Source: an uncultured Collinsella sp. (GTDB lineage: Bacteria > Actinomycetota > Coriobacteriia > Coriobacteriales > Coriobacteriaceae). Taken from it: a stretch of 64,000 bases of DNA. Position numbers and translations under genes: made by a program. The DNA lies in assembly GCA_958403395.1 (NCBI GenBank), contig CATXXF010000005.1, positions 1 through 64,000 of the forward strand, read 5' to 3'. This document shows positions 45,795 to 54,861 of this stretch, in pieces; the first letter of the stretch is position 1, and each line of letters opens with the position of its first letter. The notes below the pieces were generated by a model. It was not told where the DNA came from, searched no databases, and saw only the letters and a program-made list of their open reading frames with translations.

Positions 45795-47300
45795 CTACAA
45801 CCCCAGGATGTGCTCTAGATAGCCTTTGTTAAACCAGAACGATTGCCTGGTCATCCAACGTCCATCGGGCAACTCGTAGGCGTTCCTCGCAATGTCGCCG
45901 ATTTCGGTTCCGTCGGCGAATCTATACGCAGCTTTTGAGGTATGCGGGCGAACGTGGACGATCGGGTTGTCCGCCATACCGGGCAGATTGTTGGTCACCT
46001 TGAGCTTTCCGCTTGCATCCCGATACGGATTGAGCTCAACGCCCTCGCGAATGACCTTTCGCGTCTCATCCCAGCAAGCCTTTGCGGGACCCTCGGTTTC
46101 GTTTGCCGGCATTGCCCAGAATAGGCAGCGGTCAAGACGCCACTCCCCCTCGTGGTCCTCACGGAACACGACAAAGAAGAAACGGTTGGTCTCAAGGCGC
46201 GCACGGAAGGAAGACGTTTCCCAATCCTCATTGATTAGCTGCTTAAACTCAAACGGAGGGAAAGACATTGCCTGCTCGATGTGCCCCCTCTTATTAACGC
46301 GACAAGCACGGACGTTAATCCCGGCCTTAACGAACTCCTCGGCAGCATTGCTTTTAATGCCGAGCATGCGATAAACGAGCGTTGTCCATTGCGCCTTGTT
46401 TCCTGTGTATTCCAGGCCGTACTGCTCCGCAATCTGGCGATCGGTCTCGCCATAGTGGCGCTCGATAAGCGCAGTAACGTAGCTTTCGAAATCAATGGAC
46501 TCGTCGTCGCCTTGAACGATGCTCTCGCCGACGCGCGGGGCACCAAGAACATAGGCGTGAAGCACATAGTCCATGTACGAGCGCTTGAGTGAGAAGGCGC
46601 GACGCTTCGCGCGACGGCGTTCGATCTCGCCCGTATCGGTATTGAAGTACTCGTAATACTGGTCGACCCACATTGTCGCTTCGGTTGCGCCCTTTGTGCA
46701 GGCGCCCAAGTAGGTGGTCATGCCCTCCGATAGTTCGTCTGCGCGACCATCCTGAATGTACGAAATGATTTTCTCGTAGTCAGCGCGAATGATCTTCATA
46801 TCCTCTTCGGGCAGACGAACCATGACTGCACGCTCAATGCGCTGGTCGTATTTGTCGATGGAGCGGTCACGGCCGTAATAAATCAGCAGGATATTGCTGA
46901 GCTTGGTCTTGAGATGCGAGCTGTCGTAGTCGAGCGAAACGGAACGGTCGTAGGGAATCATCGTCAAGACAAGACGTTCACCGGCAGATTTACGACCGTC
47001 TTTAAGTACGTCAAAACACGTTGCCTTGAGCTCGACACCCGCCTCGGGAAAGTCCGGCCGGTCATCGCTGTTGGCCTTGTAGCCAAAGTAACGCTCCTCG
47101 ATCAGGGTTCCCATACCGCCCTTGTACTTCTTGGATCCAAAGTCCTTAGGCGCGCTCTCCCCCTCCGGCGCAATGCCAAGCTCCAGAATGTCGCGAAACG
47201 TCATCCCGTCGAGATTGGCAGCATACCGCTCGATGCTAGAGGGGTCAGAAAAATCAGTACCGTCAAGCATGCGCTTGAAATCGAGGTGCTTCTTGGACAT
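45795..47300 (-). CDS. Sau3AI-like (MutH family) type II restriction endonuclease
   Basis: 501 aa. The nuclease core shows E69 (TLIEERYFG), D83 and E90-L-K92 (RPDFPEAGVELKAT), the MutH/Sau3AI D..ExK arrangement. The length (Sau3AI is 489 aa) and a second, C-terminal MutH-like allosteric domain agree with Sau3AI, which cuts GATC. GATC specificity here is inferred. GAGAGGA precedes the ATG. It is divergent from its cognate cytosine methyltransferase across a 149-bp control region. Confidence 0.9.
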   Translation of the reverse strand: MSKKHLDFKRMLDGTDFSDPSSIERYAANLDGMTFRDILELGIAPEGESAPKDFGSKKYKGGMGTLIEERYFGYKANSDDRPDFPEAGVELKATCFDVLKDGRKSAGERLVLTMIPYDRSVSLDYDSSHLKTKLSNILLIYYGRDRSIDKYDQRIERAVMVRLPEEDMKIIRADYEKIISYIQDGRADELSEGMTTYLGACTKGATEATMWVDQYYEYFNTDTGEIERRRAKRRAFSLKRSYMDYVLHAYVLGAPRVGESIVQGDDESIDFESYVTALIERHYGETDRQIAEQYGLEYTGNKAQWTTLVYRMLGIKSNAAEEFVKAGINVRACRVNKRGHIEQAMSFPPFEFKQLINEDWETSSFRARLETNRFFFVVFREDHEGEWRLDRCLFWAMPANETEGPAKACWDETRKVIREGVELNPYRDASGKLKVTNNLPGMADNPIVHVRPHTSKAAYRFADGTEIGDIARNAYELPDGRWMTRQSFWFNKGYLEHILGL

Positions 47301-47449
47301 GGCAGATCCTCTCGAAATAAGACATGATCTAATACGTATGCTACTGTAAATTCGGGTTATACCGTGAAGATCCCCTAAGGGATCTTCCATTTGCAACCCG
47401 ATTTCTGTACCCTTGATCTTTGCATTTGCAGCGATTTGGGGGAGTGAGT
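47301..47449. promoter_or_regulatory. divergent R-M control region with five GATC sites
   Basis: GATC occurs at 47305, 47326, 47369, 47381 and 47415. The central pair lies in a perfect hairpin with 9-bp arms (GAAGATCCC and complement, loop CTAA; 47366-47387). Flanking AATTCGGGTT and AACCCGATTT extend the symmetry. Both promoters must lie here. Confidence 0.65.
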
Positions 47450-48712
47450 ATGTCAGAGGTCAAAATCGCCGAGCTTTTTGCTGGCGTCGGCGGATTTCGT
47501 TTGGGCCTCGAAGGCTACGCTGACCCTCGTTATCCAGATTTCTACATGAAGCCCGCCGGACCCTTTCGCACCATTTGGGCCAATCAGTGGGAACCACCCG
47601 GAACCAAGGCTCGTCAGTTCGCGGCACGCTGCTATATGGACCGCTTTGGCGAGGATTCCGTAGTCAACGAAGATATCAATAAAGTCCTGGAACAGGCTGA
47701 AGCCGGAGAGGTTGAAATCCCCGACGTCCAGATGGTCGTCGGCGGCTTCCCTTGCCAGGATTACTCCGTCGCTCGCCCGCTTAACCAGGCGCACGGCATC
47801 GAGGGCAAGAAGGGTGTCCTGTGGTGGGACATCTATCACTTCCTCGAGATGAAGAAGCCACGCTTCGGTCTCTTTGAGAACGTTGACCGTCTGCTCAAGT
47901 CGCCCGCGTCACAGCGCGGTCGCGATTTCGCCATCATCTTGAGCTGCCTTGCCGACCTCGACTACACGGTCGAATGGCGCGTGGTCAACTCTGCCGAATA
48001 CGGTTTCCCCCAGCGTCGCAAGCGTGTTTATATCTTCTGCGAAAAGGGCGCTGGCAAGGTTGATCTCATTGATCGCATGCACAACGGCGTCATGGCTAAA
48101 GCCTTCCCCGCCATCTATCCCGACGAGATGTCCGAGCTCGACGTTTTACCCGACCCCTACGAGAACTCAACTCGTTTTGGCGTCGGCCAAAAGACCTCTC
48201 AATTCAAGAATGCTGGCGTCATGCAGGGCTGTCATGTTCTGACCTGCGACTTTACCGAGGACTATCACGGCGAGCGCCACGTGCTTGGCGACGTGCTTGT
48301 CGACGAGGCTGATGTCCCGGAGCAGTTCTACATCTCCGACGAAAAGCTTCCCGACTGGCGCTACCTTAAGGGCAGCAAGCGCGAAGAGCGCACTAACAAA
48401 AAGACAGGCTTTACGTACACGTATTCCGAGGGAGCCATGAGCTTCCCGGATGCCACCGACAAGCCGAGCCGCACCATCCTCACAGGAGAAGGCGGCACGG
48501 GAGCGAGCCGCTTCAAGCACGTCATCGAATGTCCCGATGGCCGTTTCCGCCGTCTTGTTCCCGACGAGCTCGACCAGCTTCAGGGATTCCCGAAAGGCTG
48601 GACCGATACGGGCATGACTGACGGCCATCGAGCCTTCTGCATGGGCAACGCACTCGTCACCGGCGTGCCCCATCGCATTGGCGAAGCTATGGTCGAAGTG
48701 TACGGCCTCTAA
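47450..48712 (+). CDS. DNA (cytosine-5) methyltransferase, M.Sau3AI-like
   Basis: 420 aa. Motif I AELFAGVGGFRLGLEG near 7, motif IV GGFPCQDYS with catalytic C102, motif VI FENVDRLL near 144, motif VIII QRRKRVYIFC near 193 and motif X MGNALVTGVPHRIG near 400 are present. Length and partner match M.Sau3AI (412 aa). It protects host DNA from the divergent endonuclease. GGGGGAG precedes the ATG. Confidence 0.95.
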   Translation: MSEVKIAELFAGVGGFRLGLEGYADPRYPDFYMKPAGPFRTIWANQWEPPGTKARQFAARCYMDRFGEDSVVNEDINKVLEQAEAGEVEIPDVQMVVGGFPCQDYSVARPLNQAHGIEGKKGVLWWDIYHFLEMKKPRFGLFENVDRLLKSPASQRGRDFAIILSCLADLDYTVEWRVVNSAEYGFPQRRKRVYIFCEKGAGKVDLIDRMHNGVMAKAFPAIYPDEMSELDVLPDPYENSTRFGVGQKTSQFKNAGVMQGCHVLTCDFTEDYHGERHVLGDVLVDEADVPEQFYISDEKLPDWRYLKGSKREERTNKKTGFTYTYSEGAMSFPDATDKPSRTILTGEGGTGASRFKHVIECPDGRFRRLVPDELDQLQGFPKGWTDTGMTDGHRAFCMGNALVTGVPHRIGEAMVEVYGL

Positions 48713-48837
48713 GGCAAGCAATCCGGAGCCGGCAGTTCACGCTGTCGACCCCGTTTTTCCACCCCACTCCCCTGTATACTGATGTAGCACGTGTTTCATC
48801 CGGGCTTGTTGGGCCGGATTGTTCATGGGAGGGTCTT

Positions 48838-49329
48838 ATGGCTGCTTCGAATCCGCCTAAGGGGAGCGTTTCTTCTTCGTCCATCAAGCCGGTAACGCGC
48901 AAGGCCGTGCGTTGCCAGCGCGAGGTCGCTTGGCTTGTCACGCAGGCGGCGGGCAGGCTTGTGGCGACCACTCAGGACGTCAATGCGCCTACGCCGAGCT
49001 TTGTGTTAGCGACGGCGCTGGATTTTGTGCGCCAATTGGAGCTTGCCGAACAGGATGCCAGCGGCCACCTCGACTACCAAAATGTTATGGCGCCCGATCT
49101 GCAAACGTTCTGCCACATGGCCAAGTTGCCCGCCGCGCCCAATGCGCTTTCGGACGCAGGCTACATGTTTACGCTTTCGGGCGCGGACCTTATCCGCGAC
49201 ATCTATGCATACTGCAGCGAGCTCGCCGAACGCCACATCTTTGACGCGGCTGAAGTCAAACCGGGATATGTCATCAAACTGGTTCTTAGGCTGTTCTTGA
49301 TGGACGGGTTCGGGGCCATGCCGGCGTAA
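48838..49329 (+). CDS. hypothetical protein, 163 aa
   Basis: Starts with a Ser/Pro-rich N-terminus (ASNPPKGSVSSSSIKP), then a helical body including TPSFVLATALDFVRQLELAE and SGADLIRDIYAYCSELAERH. No membrane segment and no family recognised. GGGAGGG lies 5 bp before the ATG, and TATACT at about 48776 could be its -10. It follows the R-M pair but has its own signals. Confidence 0.75.
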   Translation: MAASNPPKGSVSSSSIKPVTRKAVRCQREVAWLVTQAAGRLVATTQDVNAPTPSFVLATALDFVRQLELAEQDASGHLDYQNVMAPDLQTFCHMAKLPAAPNALSDAGYMFTLSGADLIRDIYAYCSELAERHIFDAAEVKPGYVIKLVLRLFLMDGFGAMPA

Positions 49330-49429
49330 GCCGAGTCTTTAGCATCACCGTTGACTGAGCAACAACCGCTTTGTCTTAGTGGGCGCCAATTGAGGGTCGA
49401 TTATTGGTTCGCCTCGTCCACTAACGCAT

Positions 49430-50896
49430 TTATTCCACGCGCTCTGACAATCGATACTTGCGGTTGCGGCTCGTCGCCGGCGCCGTGGGCTCAAGCTCGC
49501 CTTGAGCAATGAGCGCGTTGACGCGCGACCTAACCTGGGAAATTGTAAGCCCCGTACGTTCTGCCAACTCACGCGTCCCCAGCTCGCCGTAGTGTTTGAG
49601 TGCCGTCACAATTAAGCCCCCGCCATGATCGACCGGCTCGATCTTTGAACGGTAAAGTACGACCTTGAACCGATCGAACCCCGGGCAGAACAGAGGCTCG
49701 GCCAGACCATGCGCGCGCATGGCATCGATCATCATCGGGATGCCCGAGCCATTGCCCTCAGCCGGCGAACCTGCGCCATCCGGCAGCGGGACAATCGACA
49801 TGAGTTTCACGAGCGTCGCGTTACGGCATCGGGAGCTGCCGTCAAACAAGTTCTCGCGAGTCTTTCCCCCGTAAAGGCCGCCAGGATTCGTCACCTCGAC
49901 ACGATCGTCAAAGACGTCGACGGCAATCGATTGTCCACAGAACCGATCCCCGTATTCTCGATGGATTACGGCGTTGGCGATTGCCTCGCGCAGAACCTCC
50001 TCGGGAATCTCCAGCGAGTCGACACGCGGGACGCCTTGGACGGTCGAGATGCGGCGCAGGTTTTTGGCAACAGCTGCGACGGCATCCGAAATCATCTCGC
50101 CTAGGGTGCCCTCGCAGACTGTGCGGTCCATAAACCTTAGTGGCCCCGCAGCTCCCTTTTGAGTTCCCATGTGGACAGCCACATCAATGAAGAGCATGGG
50201 ATAGAACTGCTGAGGGTAAACGCCCGCGGCAAGGAGGCCGGCCTTGGTAACATTGCCCTGGAAGTCGAGGAAATTCAGACGCTCCATCTTTGTCTTCTTG
50301 TCCGCCGCACCGCGCATCGCTCGAGGCGTCAACGAATAGGCACGCTCTATCGTGCGGTCGACCAGCGACTCGTCGAGATCGCCCGCACTCGTGCCGGGCA
50401 CCGCATCGCGATCGCTAGGACTCGTCCGTTCATATGACGACAGTGCCAAAACCTCGGTCGACGAAAGCGGAACATCTTTGTCATCGATGCGTTTGTAGCT
50501 GCCACCTTGAGCGCCCCGCTCTATGACATAGCAAGGCTTGCTCGACGGGTCGAGCTCCTCAATCGTGATGACCAGAGCCACGGTGCCCTGGAGCCCCACG
50601 CGCTCAATGGTGTATTTGGGCGGATTGGCCAGCTTTCCGCGACCGCCGGCATCGCCCATGCCCGCCACGAATTGGTTGAGCACTTTCTCGGTCTCAAAGT
50701 TTGCAACTGGGACAAAACCCGCGCGCTCGCTCACTCCGAGTACGATGATGCCGCCGGCGGTGTTTGCGAAAGCGCTGACCGTTTCCCATACGTCGCGGGA
50801 AAGCGTCGTGGCGCTCTCCTTGACCTCGACGTTAAAATCGTCCGAGCCCATGCGCCTTAAAGGCTCGAGCAGACCGGTCAGTTCGTTTTCGTTCAT
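49430..50896 (-). CDS. AlbA_2/HATPase ATP-binding protein (COG2865-like)
   Basis: 488 aa. N-terminal AlbA_2 (Schlafen-like) domain (NVEVKESATTLSRDVWETVS then FANTAGGIIVLGVSE, residues about 20-60), a central HATPase_c_4 region (LREAIANAVIHREYGD and VEVTNPGGLYGG), and a C-terminal winged helix (GTRELAERTGLTISQVRSRV). Family members are called putative transcriptional regulators; biochemistry is unclear. I start at ATG 50896, 7 bp after AAAGGA. The repeat-rich upstream region suggests autoregulation. Confidence 0.88.
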   Translation of the reverse strand: MNENELTGLLEPLRRMGSDDFNVEVKESATTLSRDVWETVSAFANTAGGIIVLGVSERAGFVPVANFETEKVLNQFVAGMGDAGGRGKLANPPKYTIERVGLQGTVALVITIEELDPSSKPCYVIERGAQGGSYKRIDDKDVPLSSTEVLALSSYERTSPSDRDAVPGTSAGDLDESLVDRTIERAYSLTPRAMRGAADKKTKMERLNFLDFQGNVTKAGLLAAGVYPQQFYPMLFIDVAVHMGTQKGAAGPLRFMDRTVCEGTLGEMISDAVAAVAKNLRRISTVQGVPRVDSLEIPEEVLREAIANAVIHREYGDRFCGQSIAVDVFDDRVEVTNPGGLYGGKTRENLFDGSSRCRNATLVKLMSIVPLPDGAGSPAEGNGSGIPMMIDAMRAHGLAEPLFCPGFDRFKVVLYRSKIEPVDHGGGLIVTALKHYGELGTRELAERTGLTISQVRSRVNALIAQGELEPTAPATSRNRKYRLSERVE

Positions 50897-50957
50897 CTGC
50901 ACGTCCTTTCGCTCGGTTCTGCGGAAAATGCCGCGAATAAATTTCCTTCGTCTCTCA

Positions 50958-51194
50958 GTTATCTCTCGTAATTATCTCTTATCTTTCTGCCATCTCTCAT
51001 ATTAGAGATGAGTGAGAGACGAAAGATAAGATGTCTGCCATCTGTTTTATTTAAACATGTTTTTACTGGTAAAACAATCTATATTGAGACAATACCATGG
51101 TTGCCTGTCTCTTTGCAGCATTGTTATCTCTCATATTTATCTCTCATCTTTCTGTTATCTCTCGTATTAGAGACGAATGAGATATGAGAGATGT
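50958..51194 (-). promoter_or_regulatory. duplicated TATCTCTC operator array
   Basis: Two related 72-76 bp blocks (50958-51033 and 51123-51194; 165-bp spacing) each hold three or four copies of TATCTCTC/ATCTCTCAT in direct order and inverted copies (GAGATGAG, GAGAGACG, GAGATATGAGAGAT) to the right, so each block can form a long hairpin. They lie upstream of the AlbA_2 gene. Confidence 0.65.
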
Positions 51195-51207
51195 GTGGGC
51201 GTCGGAT

Positions 51208-51299
51208 GAGCGTGGATTTTGGACGGTCGGGAAATGTGGGTGGATATTTGGACGGTTTTTGGGCGTTTTGAGGCTGATTCCGTCCGAAAATCCACTCTC
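51208..51299. repeat. inverted repeat with TGGATTTTGGACGG arms
   Basis: GAGCGTGGATTTTGGACGG (51208) faces CCGTCC-GAAAATCCACTCTC (51280). An inner GGTGGATATTTGGACGG is a further copy of the arm. A related GAGCGTGGATTTTTGGAC occurs at 61691. It lies between the operator array and the M16C gene. Confidence 0.6.
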
Positions 51300-51465
51300 A
51301 TTCGATAGGCGTCCAAGTTTCCACGCTCGCGCGGCGGTCACGCAGGGCCTATGACCAATCCGCCGGCATCGTCTTCAGTTCGCCGCAGAGCCGCGGCCCC
51401 ATATGGGTATACTCTCGAGGATTCGACTCGATTCGCCCCCGCTGGGGCGCCAAAGGAGACTGCAT

Positions 51466-54400
51466 ATGCCCACTACCTCAACCGACCCGCGCGCCGCTGC
51501 CGCCGCGCTGCTGGTGCCCGGCACTACCTGCCACGGCTTTGCCGTCGAGCGCTGCGAGACCGTGCCTGAGCTCGACTCGGACGCCTACGTGCTGCGCCAC
51601 ACTGCCTCGGGCGCTCGCCTGCTGTACCTGGCATGCGACGACGAGAACAAGGCCTTTGCCATTGGCTTTAAGACGCCGCCGGCCGATTCCACCGGCGTGT
51701 TCCATATTCTTGAGCACTCGGTGCTGTGCGGATCGGCCAAGTTTCCCGTCAAGGAGCCGTTTGTCGACCTGATCAAGAGCTCCATGCAGACGTTCCTCAA
51801 CGCCATGACCTACCCCGACAAGACCATCTACCCCGTTGCCACCACCAACGAGCAGGATCTGTACAACCTGATGGACGTGTACCTGGACGCGGTGTTCAAC
51901 CCGGCCATCTATACCAAGCCCACCATTTTTGAGCAGGAGGGCTGGCACTACGAACTGGACCTGCCGGAGGGCGACGGCGACAGCAGCGCCGCGAGCCTGC
52001 ACGAGGGCACGCTGCGTTATAACGGCGTGGTGTTCAACGAGATGAAGGGCGCGCTGTCCGACCCCATGAGTGTGCTGGACGATGCCGTCAACGCCGCGCT
52101 CTATCCCGACACCGCCTATGCACACGAGAGCGGTGGCGACCCGCGCGCGATTCCCGCGCTCACCTACGAGCAGTTCCTGGACACGCACGCGCGCCACTAC
52201 AATCCTTCCAACTCCTATATCACGCTCTACGGCGACCTGGACGTGGACCGCGCGCTGGCCTTTTTGGACGAGCGCTATCTGTCGCAGCCGAGTGCCGCGA
52301 GCCGCCGCATGGACGCAGCCGTTGCCGCCGGCGAGGACCCGTCCGCGCTGGCACCCAATCCGCTGGACGTGCAGGAGCCTGTGACCTGCGAGTACAAGCG
52401 CGTCGAGATGGCCACTACACCCGAGAACGCCCTGGTAGGCCTGGGCCTGGTGCTGGGCAGCGCGCTCGACCGCAAACGCACGATCGCGGCGGATATCCTG
52501 TTTGAGGCACTGCTGGGCTCCAACGAAGCGCCGGTTAAGAAGGCCATTCTGGCCGCTGGCCTGGGCGGCAACGTGGTGAGCTACACCGCGGCCGAGAGTC
52601 TGCAGCCCTACGAGCTCATCATGCTGCAAAACGCGCAGCCCGGCGTGGCGCGCGAGCTGCGCCGCGTGTTCCAGGACGCCTGCCGCGACCTGTGCGAGCA
52701 CGGCGTTCCGCGCGAGCGCCTGGAGGCTATCATCAGCAGCAACGGGTACGACCTGCGCCAGCGCGACTACGGTATCGCCGACGGCGTGGCCATTGCGTGC
52801 GACGCGCTGAGCACGTGGCTCTACGATGACGACGCCGCGACGCTGGCGCTCAAGTACGGCCCGGTGTACGAGGAGCTGCGTAGCGAGCTGGACGGCAGCT
52901 ATTTTGAGGACCTGCTGCGCGAGCTGGTGCTGCAGAACAATCACATGGCACTGGTCGAGCTGGTGCCGGTGGACGCCGCCGAGGGTTCGGAGGGTGCCGA
53001 GGCCGCCGAGCTGGCAGCCAAGTGCGATGCCATGACTGATGCCGAGCTGGCCGACATGGTCGAGCGCACGGCCGCGCTGCGTGCCGCACAGGAGGCGGAA
53101 GACACGCCCGAGGCCAAGGCCACGCTGCCGCGCCTGCGCGTGTCCGACATTGGCGAGGCGCGCCCCGAGCCGCCGCTGGTCGTAGACACGACCGCGCCCA
53201 TTCCCTGCCTGCGCCACGGCATCCCCACCAACCGTTTGGCCTACGCCATGCAGTATTTCGACCTGAGCTGCGTCGCGTTTGAGGATCTGCCCTATGTGAC
53301 GCTGCTCTGCCGCCTGCTCAAGCAGCTGCCCACACGCGAGCATTCGGCCGAGGAGCTCGACAACTTGCTCGCCGGCAAGCTGGGCTTTTTGAGCTTTACG
53401 ACCGAGGTCATAACCCAGCCCGACGTGGACGGCGTGCGCCCCTATCTGCTGGTGAGCGCCGGAGCCCTGTCCGAGAAGATCGATGCGCTGGCGAGCCTGC
53501 CGCGCGAGGTGTGGTCGAGCACGCTTTTGGCAGACGCCGACGCCGACCGCGTGCGAGACGTGCTCACGCAGATTCGCATTGGGCTTGAGCAGGGCTTTAT
53601 CAACAACGGCCACTCGGCGGCGCTCGGTCGCGCGATGAGCTACAGCTCGCCTTCGGCCGTGGTGCGTGAGCAGCTCTCGGGCGTAGACTTCTACCTGTTC
53701 CTGCGCGATTTGCTCGAGCACTTTGACGAGCGCGTGGACGGGCTGCGTACCAAGCTTGCCGAGCTGGCGGAGCGCATCTTTGTGGCCGATGGCTGCATGG
53801 CGAGCTTTACCGGCAGCGACGAGGACTTTGACGCGTACTGGGATGCCGCGGGCGACCTGGGGCTGGATGCGGGCGATGGTGCCGGCCGCGACGCGCTCGC
53901 GGTGCCGGCGCCGTGCGACCGCCACGAGGCTTTCGTGATCCCCAGCGACATCTGCTTTGCCGCGCGTGCGTGCGATCCGCGTCGCCTGGGCATTGACGTG
54001 ACAGGCGCTTGGGCCGTGGCTGCCAACGCGCTCTCCTACGATTACCTGTGGAACGAGATTCGCGTGAAGGGCGGTGCGTACGGCTGCGGATTCCGCGCAG
54101 CCGGCGAGCGCCAGACGGCGTTCTACACCTACCGCGACCCGGCGATCGATCCTTCGATTGAGCGCGTGGAGCGCGCGGGCGCATGGCTTGGCAGCTTTGA
54201 GCCCGACGAGGCCGCCTTTGAGGGCTTTATTGTGAGCTGCGTGAGCGGCATGGACGCGCCGGTGAAGCCGTACGCGCTCACCAAGCGCCGCAACACGACC
54301 TACCTGGCCGGGCTCGATCCGCATGCGCGCGAGGAGCGTCGCGCCCAGATGCTCGCCGCCACGCCCGGTGAGCTGCGCTCGCTCGGCGCCGACGTGACGC

Positions 54401-54495
54401 GCATCGCAGCCGAGTCGCCCACCTGCGTCTTTGGCGGCCGAGACGTCATCGCCAAGAGCAACGCCGGCCTTAACGTCATCGACCTGCTGGGCTAA
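51466..54495 (+). CDS. M16C (PreP/Cym1-like) zinc metallopeptidase
   Basis: 1009 aa insulinase-superfamily peptidase. The inverted zinc motif HILEHSVLCGS lies near 84, and the long N-terminal half is followed by a hinge and a catalytically degenerate second half ending TCVFGGRDVI, as in the one-chain M16C subfamily that degrades peptides within a closed chamber. No signal peptide, so it is probably cytoplasmic. AAAGGAG precedes the ATG; TATACT at 51408 may be the -10. Confidence 0.95.
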   Translation: MPTTSTDPRAAAAALLVPGTTCHGFAVERCETVPELDSDAYVLRHTASGARLLYLACDDENKAFAIGFKTPPADSTGVFHILEHSVLCGSAKFPVKEPFVDLIKSSMQTFLNAMTYPDKTIYPVATTNEQDLYNLMDVYLDAVFNPAIYTKPTIFEQEGWHYELDLPEGDGDSSAASLHEGTLRYNGVVFNEMKGALSDPMSVLDDAVNAALYPDTAYAHESGGDPRAIPALTYEQFLDTHARHYNPSNSYITLYGDLDVDRALAFLDERYLSQPSAASRRMDAAVAAGEDPSALAPNPLDVQEPVTCEYKRVEMATTPENALVGLGLVLGSALDRKRTIAADILFEALLGSNEAPVKKAILAAGLGGNVVSYTAAESLQPYELIMLQNAQPGVARELRRVFQDACRDLCEHGVPRERLEAIISSNGYDLRQRDYGIADGVAIACDALSTWLYDDDAATLALKYGPVYEELRSELDGSYFEDLLRELVLQNNHMALVELVPVDAAEGSEGAEAAELAAKCDAMTDAELADMVERTAALRAAQEAEDTPEAKATLPRLRVSDIGEARPEPPLVVDTTAPIPCLRHGIPTNRLAYAMQYFDLSCVAFEDLPYVTLLCRLLKQLPTREHSAEELDNLLAGKLGFLSFTTEVITQPDVDGVRPYLLVSAGALSEKIDALASLPREVWSSTLLADADADRVRDVLTQIRIGLEQGFINNGHSAALGRAMSYSSPSAVVREQLSGVDFYLFLRDLLEHFDERVDGLRTKLAELAERIFVADGCMASFTGSDEDFDAYWDAAGDLGLDAGDGAGRDALAVPAPCDRHEAFVIPSDICFAARACDPRRLGIDVTGAWAVAANALSYDYLWNEIRVKGGAYGCGFRAAGERQTAFYTYRDPAIDPSIERVERAGAWLGSFEPDEAAFEGFIVSCVSGMDAPVKPYALTKRRNTTYLAGLDPHAREERRAQMLAATPGELRSLGADVTRIAAESPTCVFGGRDVIAKSNAGLNVIDLLG

Positions 54496-54500
54496 CGCAC

Positions 54501-54539
54501 AAAGGTAGATTTTTGGGACATGCCCGGAAATCTACCTTT
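54501..54539 (+). terminator. M16C peptidase terminator
   Basis: AAAGGTAGATTT pairs with AAATCTACCTTT, with a small inner GGGACATGCCC hairpin, followed by TTC. A related weaker structure occurs near 56508. Confidence 0.8.
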
Positions 54540-54573
54540 TTCTGCGGCTTGGGCGAGGCGGCGCAGCCCACCG

Positions 54574-54728
54574 CGGCGGTTTGTCTCAATCTGTAACATC
54601 TAGACGGCTATATCGGCTCCAGATGTTACAGATCGAGACGTTCCCGAACGGCACCAGCTCTTTGTCTCAATCTGTAACATCTAAGTTCAATTTTGCCGAG
54701 TTACTGTTACAGATCGAGACAAACCGCC
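54574..54728. repeat. 155-bp palindromic element with nested inverted repeats
   Basis: TTTGTCTCAATCTGTAACAT occurs at 54580 and 54661, each followed by an inverse arm (54621-54642 and 54703-54723). Both ends read GGCGGTTTGTCTC / GAGACAAACCGCC, giving terminal inverted repeats of about 24 bp. The single recurrent mismatch becomes G-U on the minus strand. No coding frame. The stretch 54540-54793 otherwise holds a CACGAAGG hairpin. Confidence 0.75.
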
Positions 54729-54793
54729 GCAGACGCCCATCACAGCACAGACCACCACGAAGGTGCATGTATCCCCTTCGTGGTTGTTTTGCT

Positions 54794-54845
54794 GTTTGCC
54801 CAGATAAAACCTGCCAAAATAAACCTGTCCCTTTTTGGCAGGTTT
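54794..54845 (-). repeat. CCTGCCAAAA hairpin repeat, copy 2 (inverted)
   Basis: Reading the minus strand, AACCTGCCAAAAAGGGACAG, then TTTTGGCAGG and the conserved TTTTATCTGGGCAAAC tail. It ends close to the ribosome binding site of the following cyclo-ligase gene. Confidence 0.75.
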
Positions 54846-54861
54846 GGGAGAGAGGGCCGGG

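Noticed and set aside
45032..49329. larger defence island around the Sau3AI-like pair
   Set aside because: The DUF5710 gene and the 163-aa gene have their own signals and no recognisable defence domain; adjacency alone is not enough.
51478..54324. 948-codon minus-strand frame antisense to the M16C peptidase
   Set aside because: Mirror frame; the plus strand holds the HILEH zinc motif and a good ribosome binding site.
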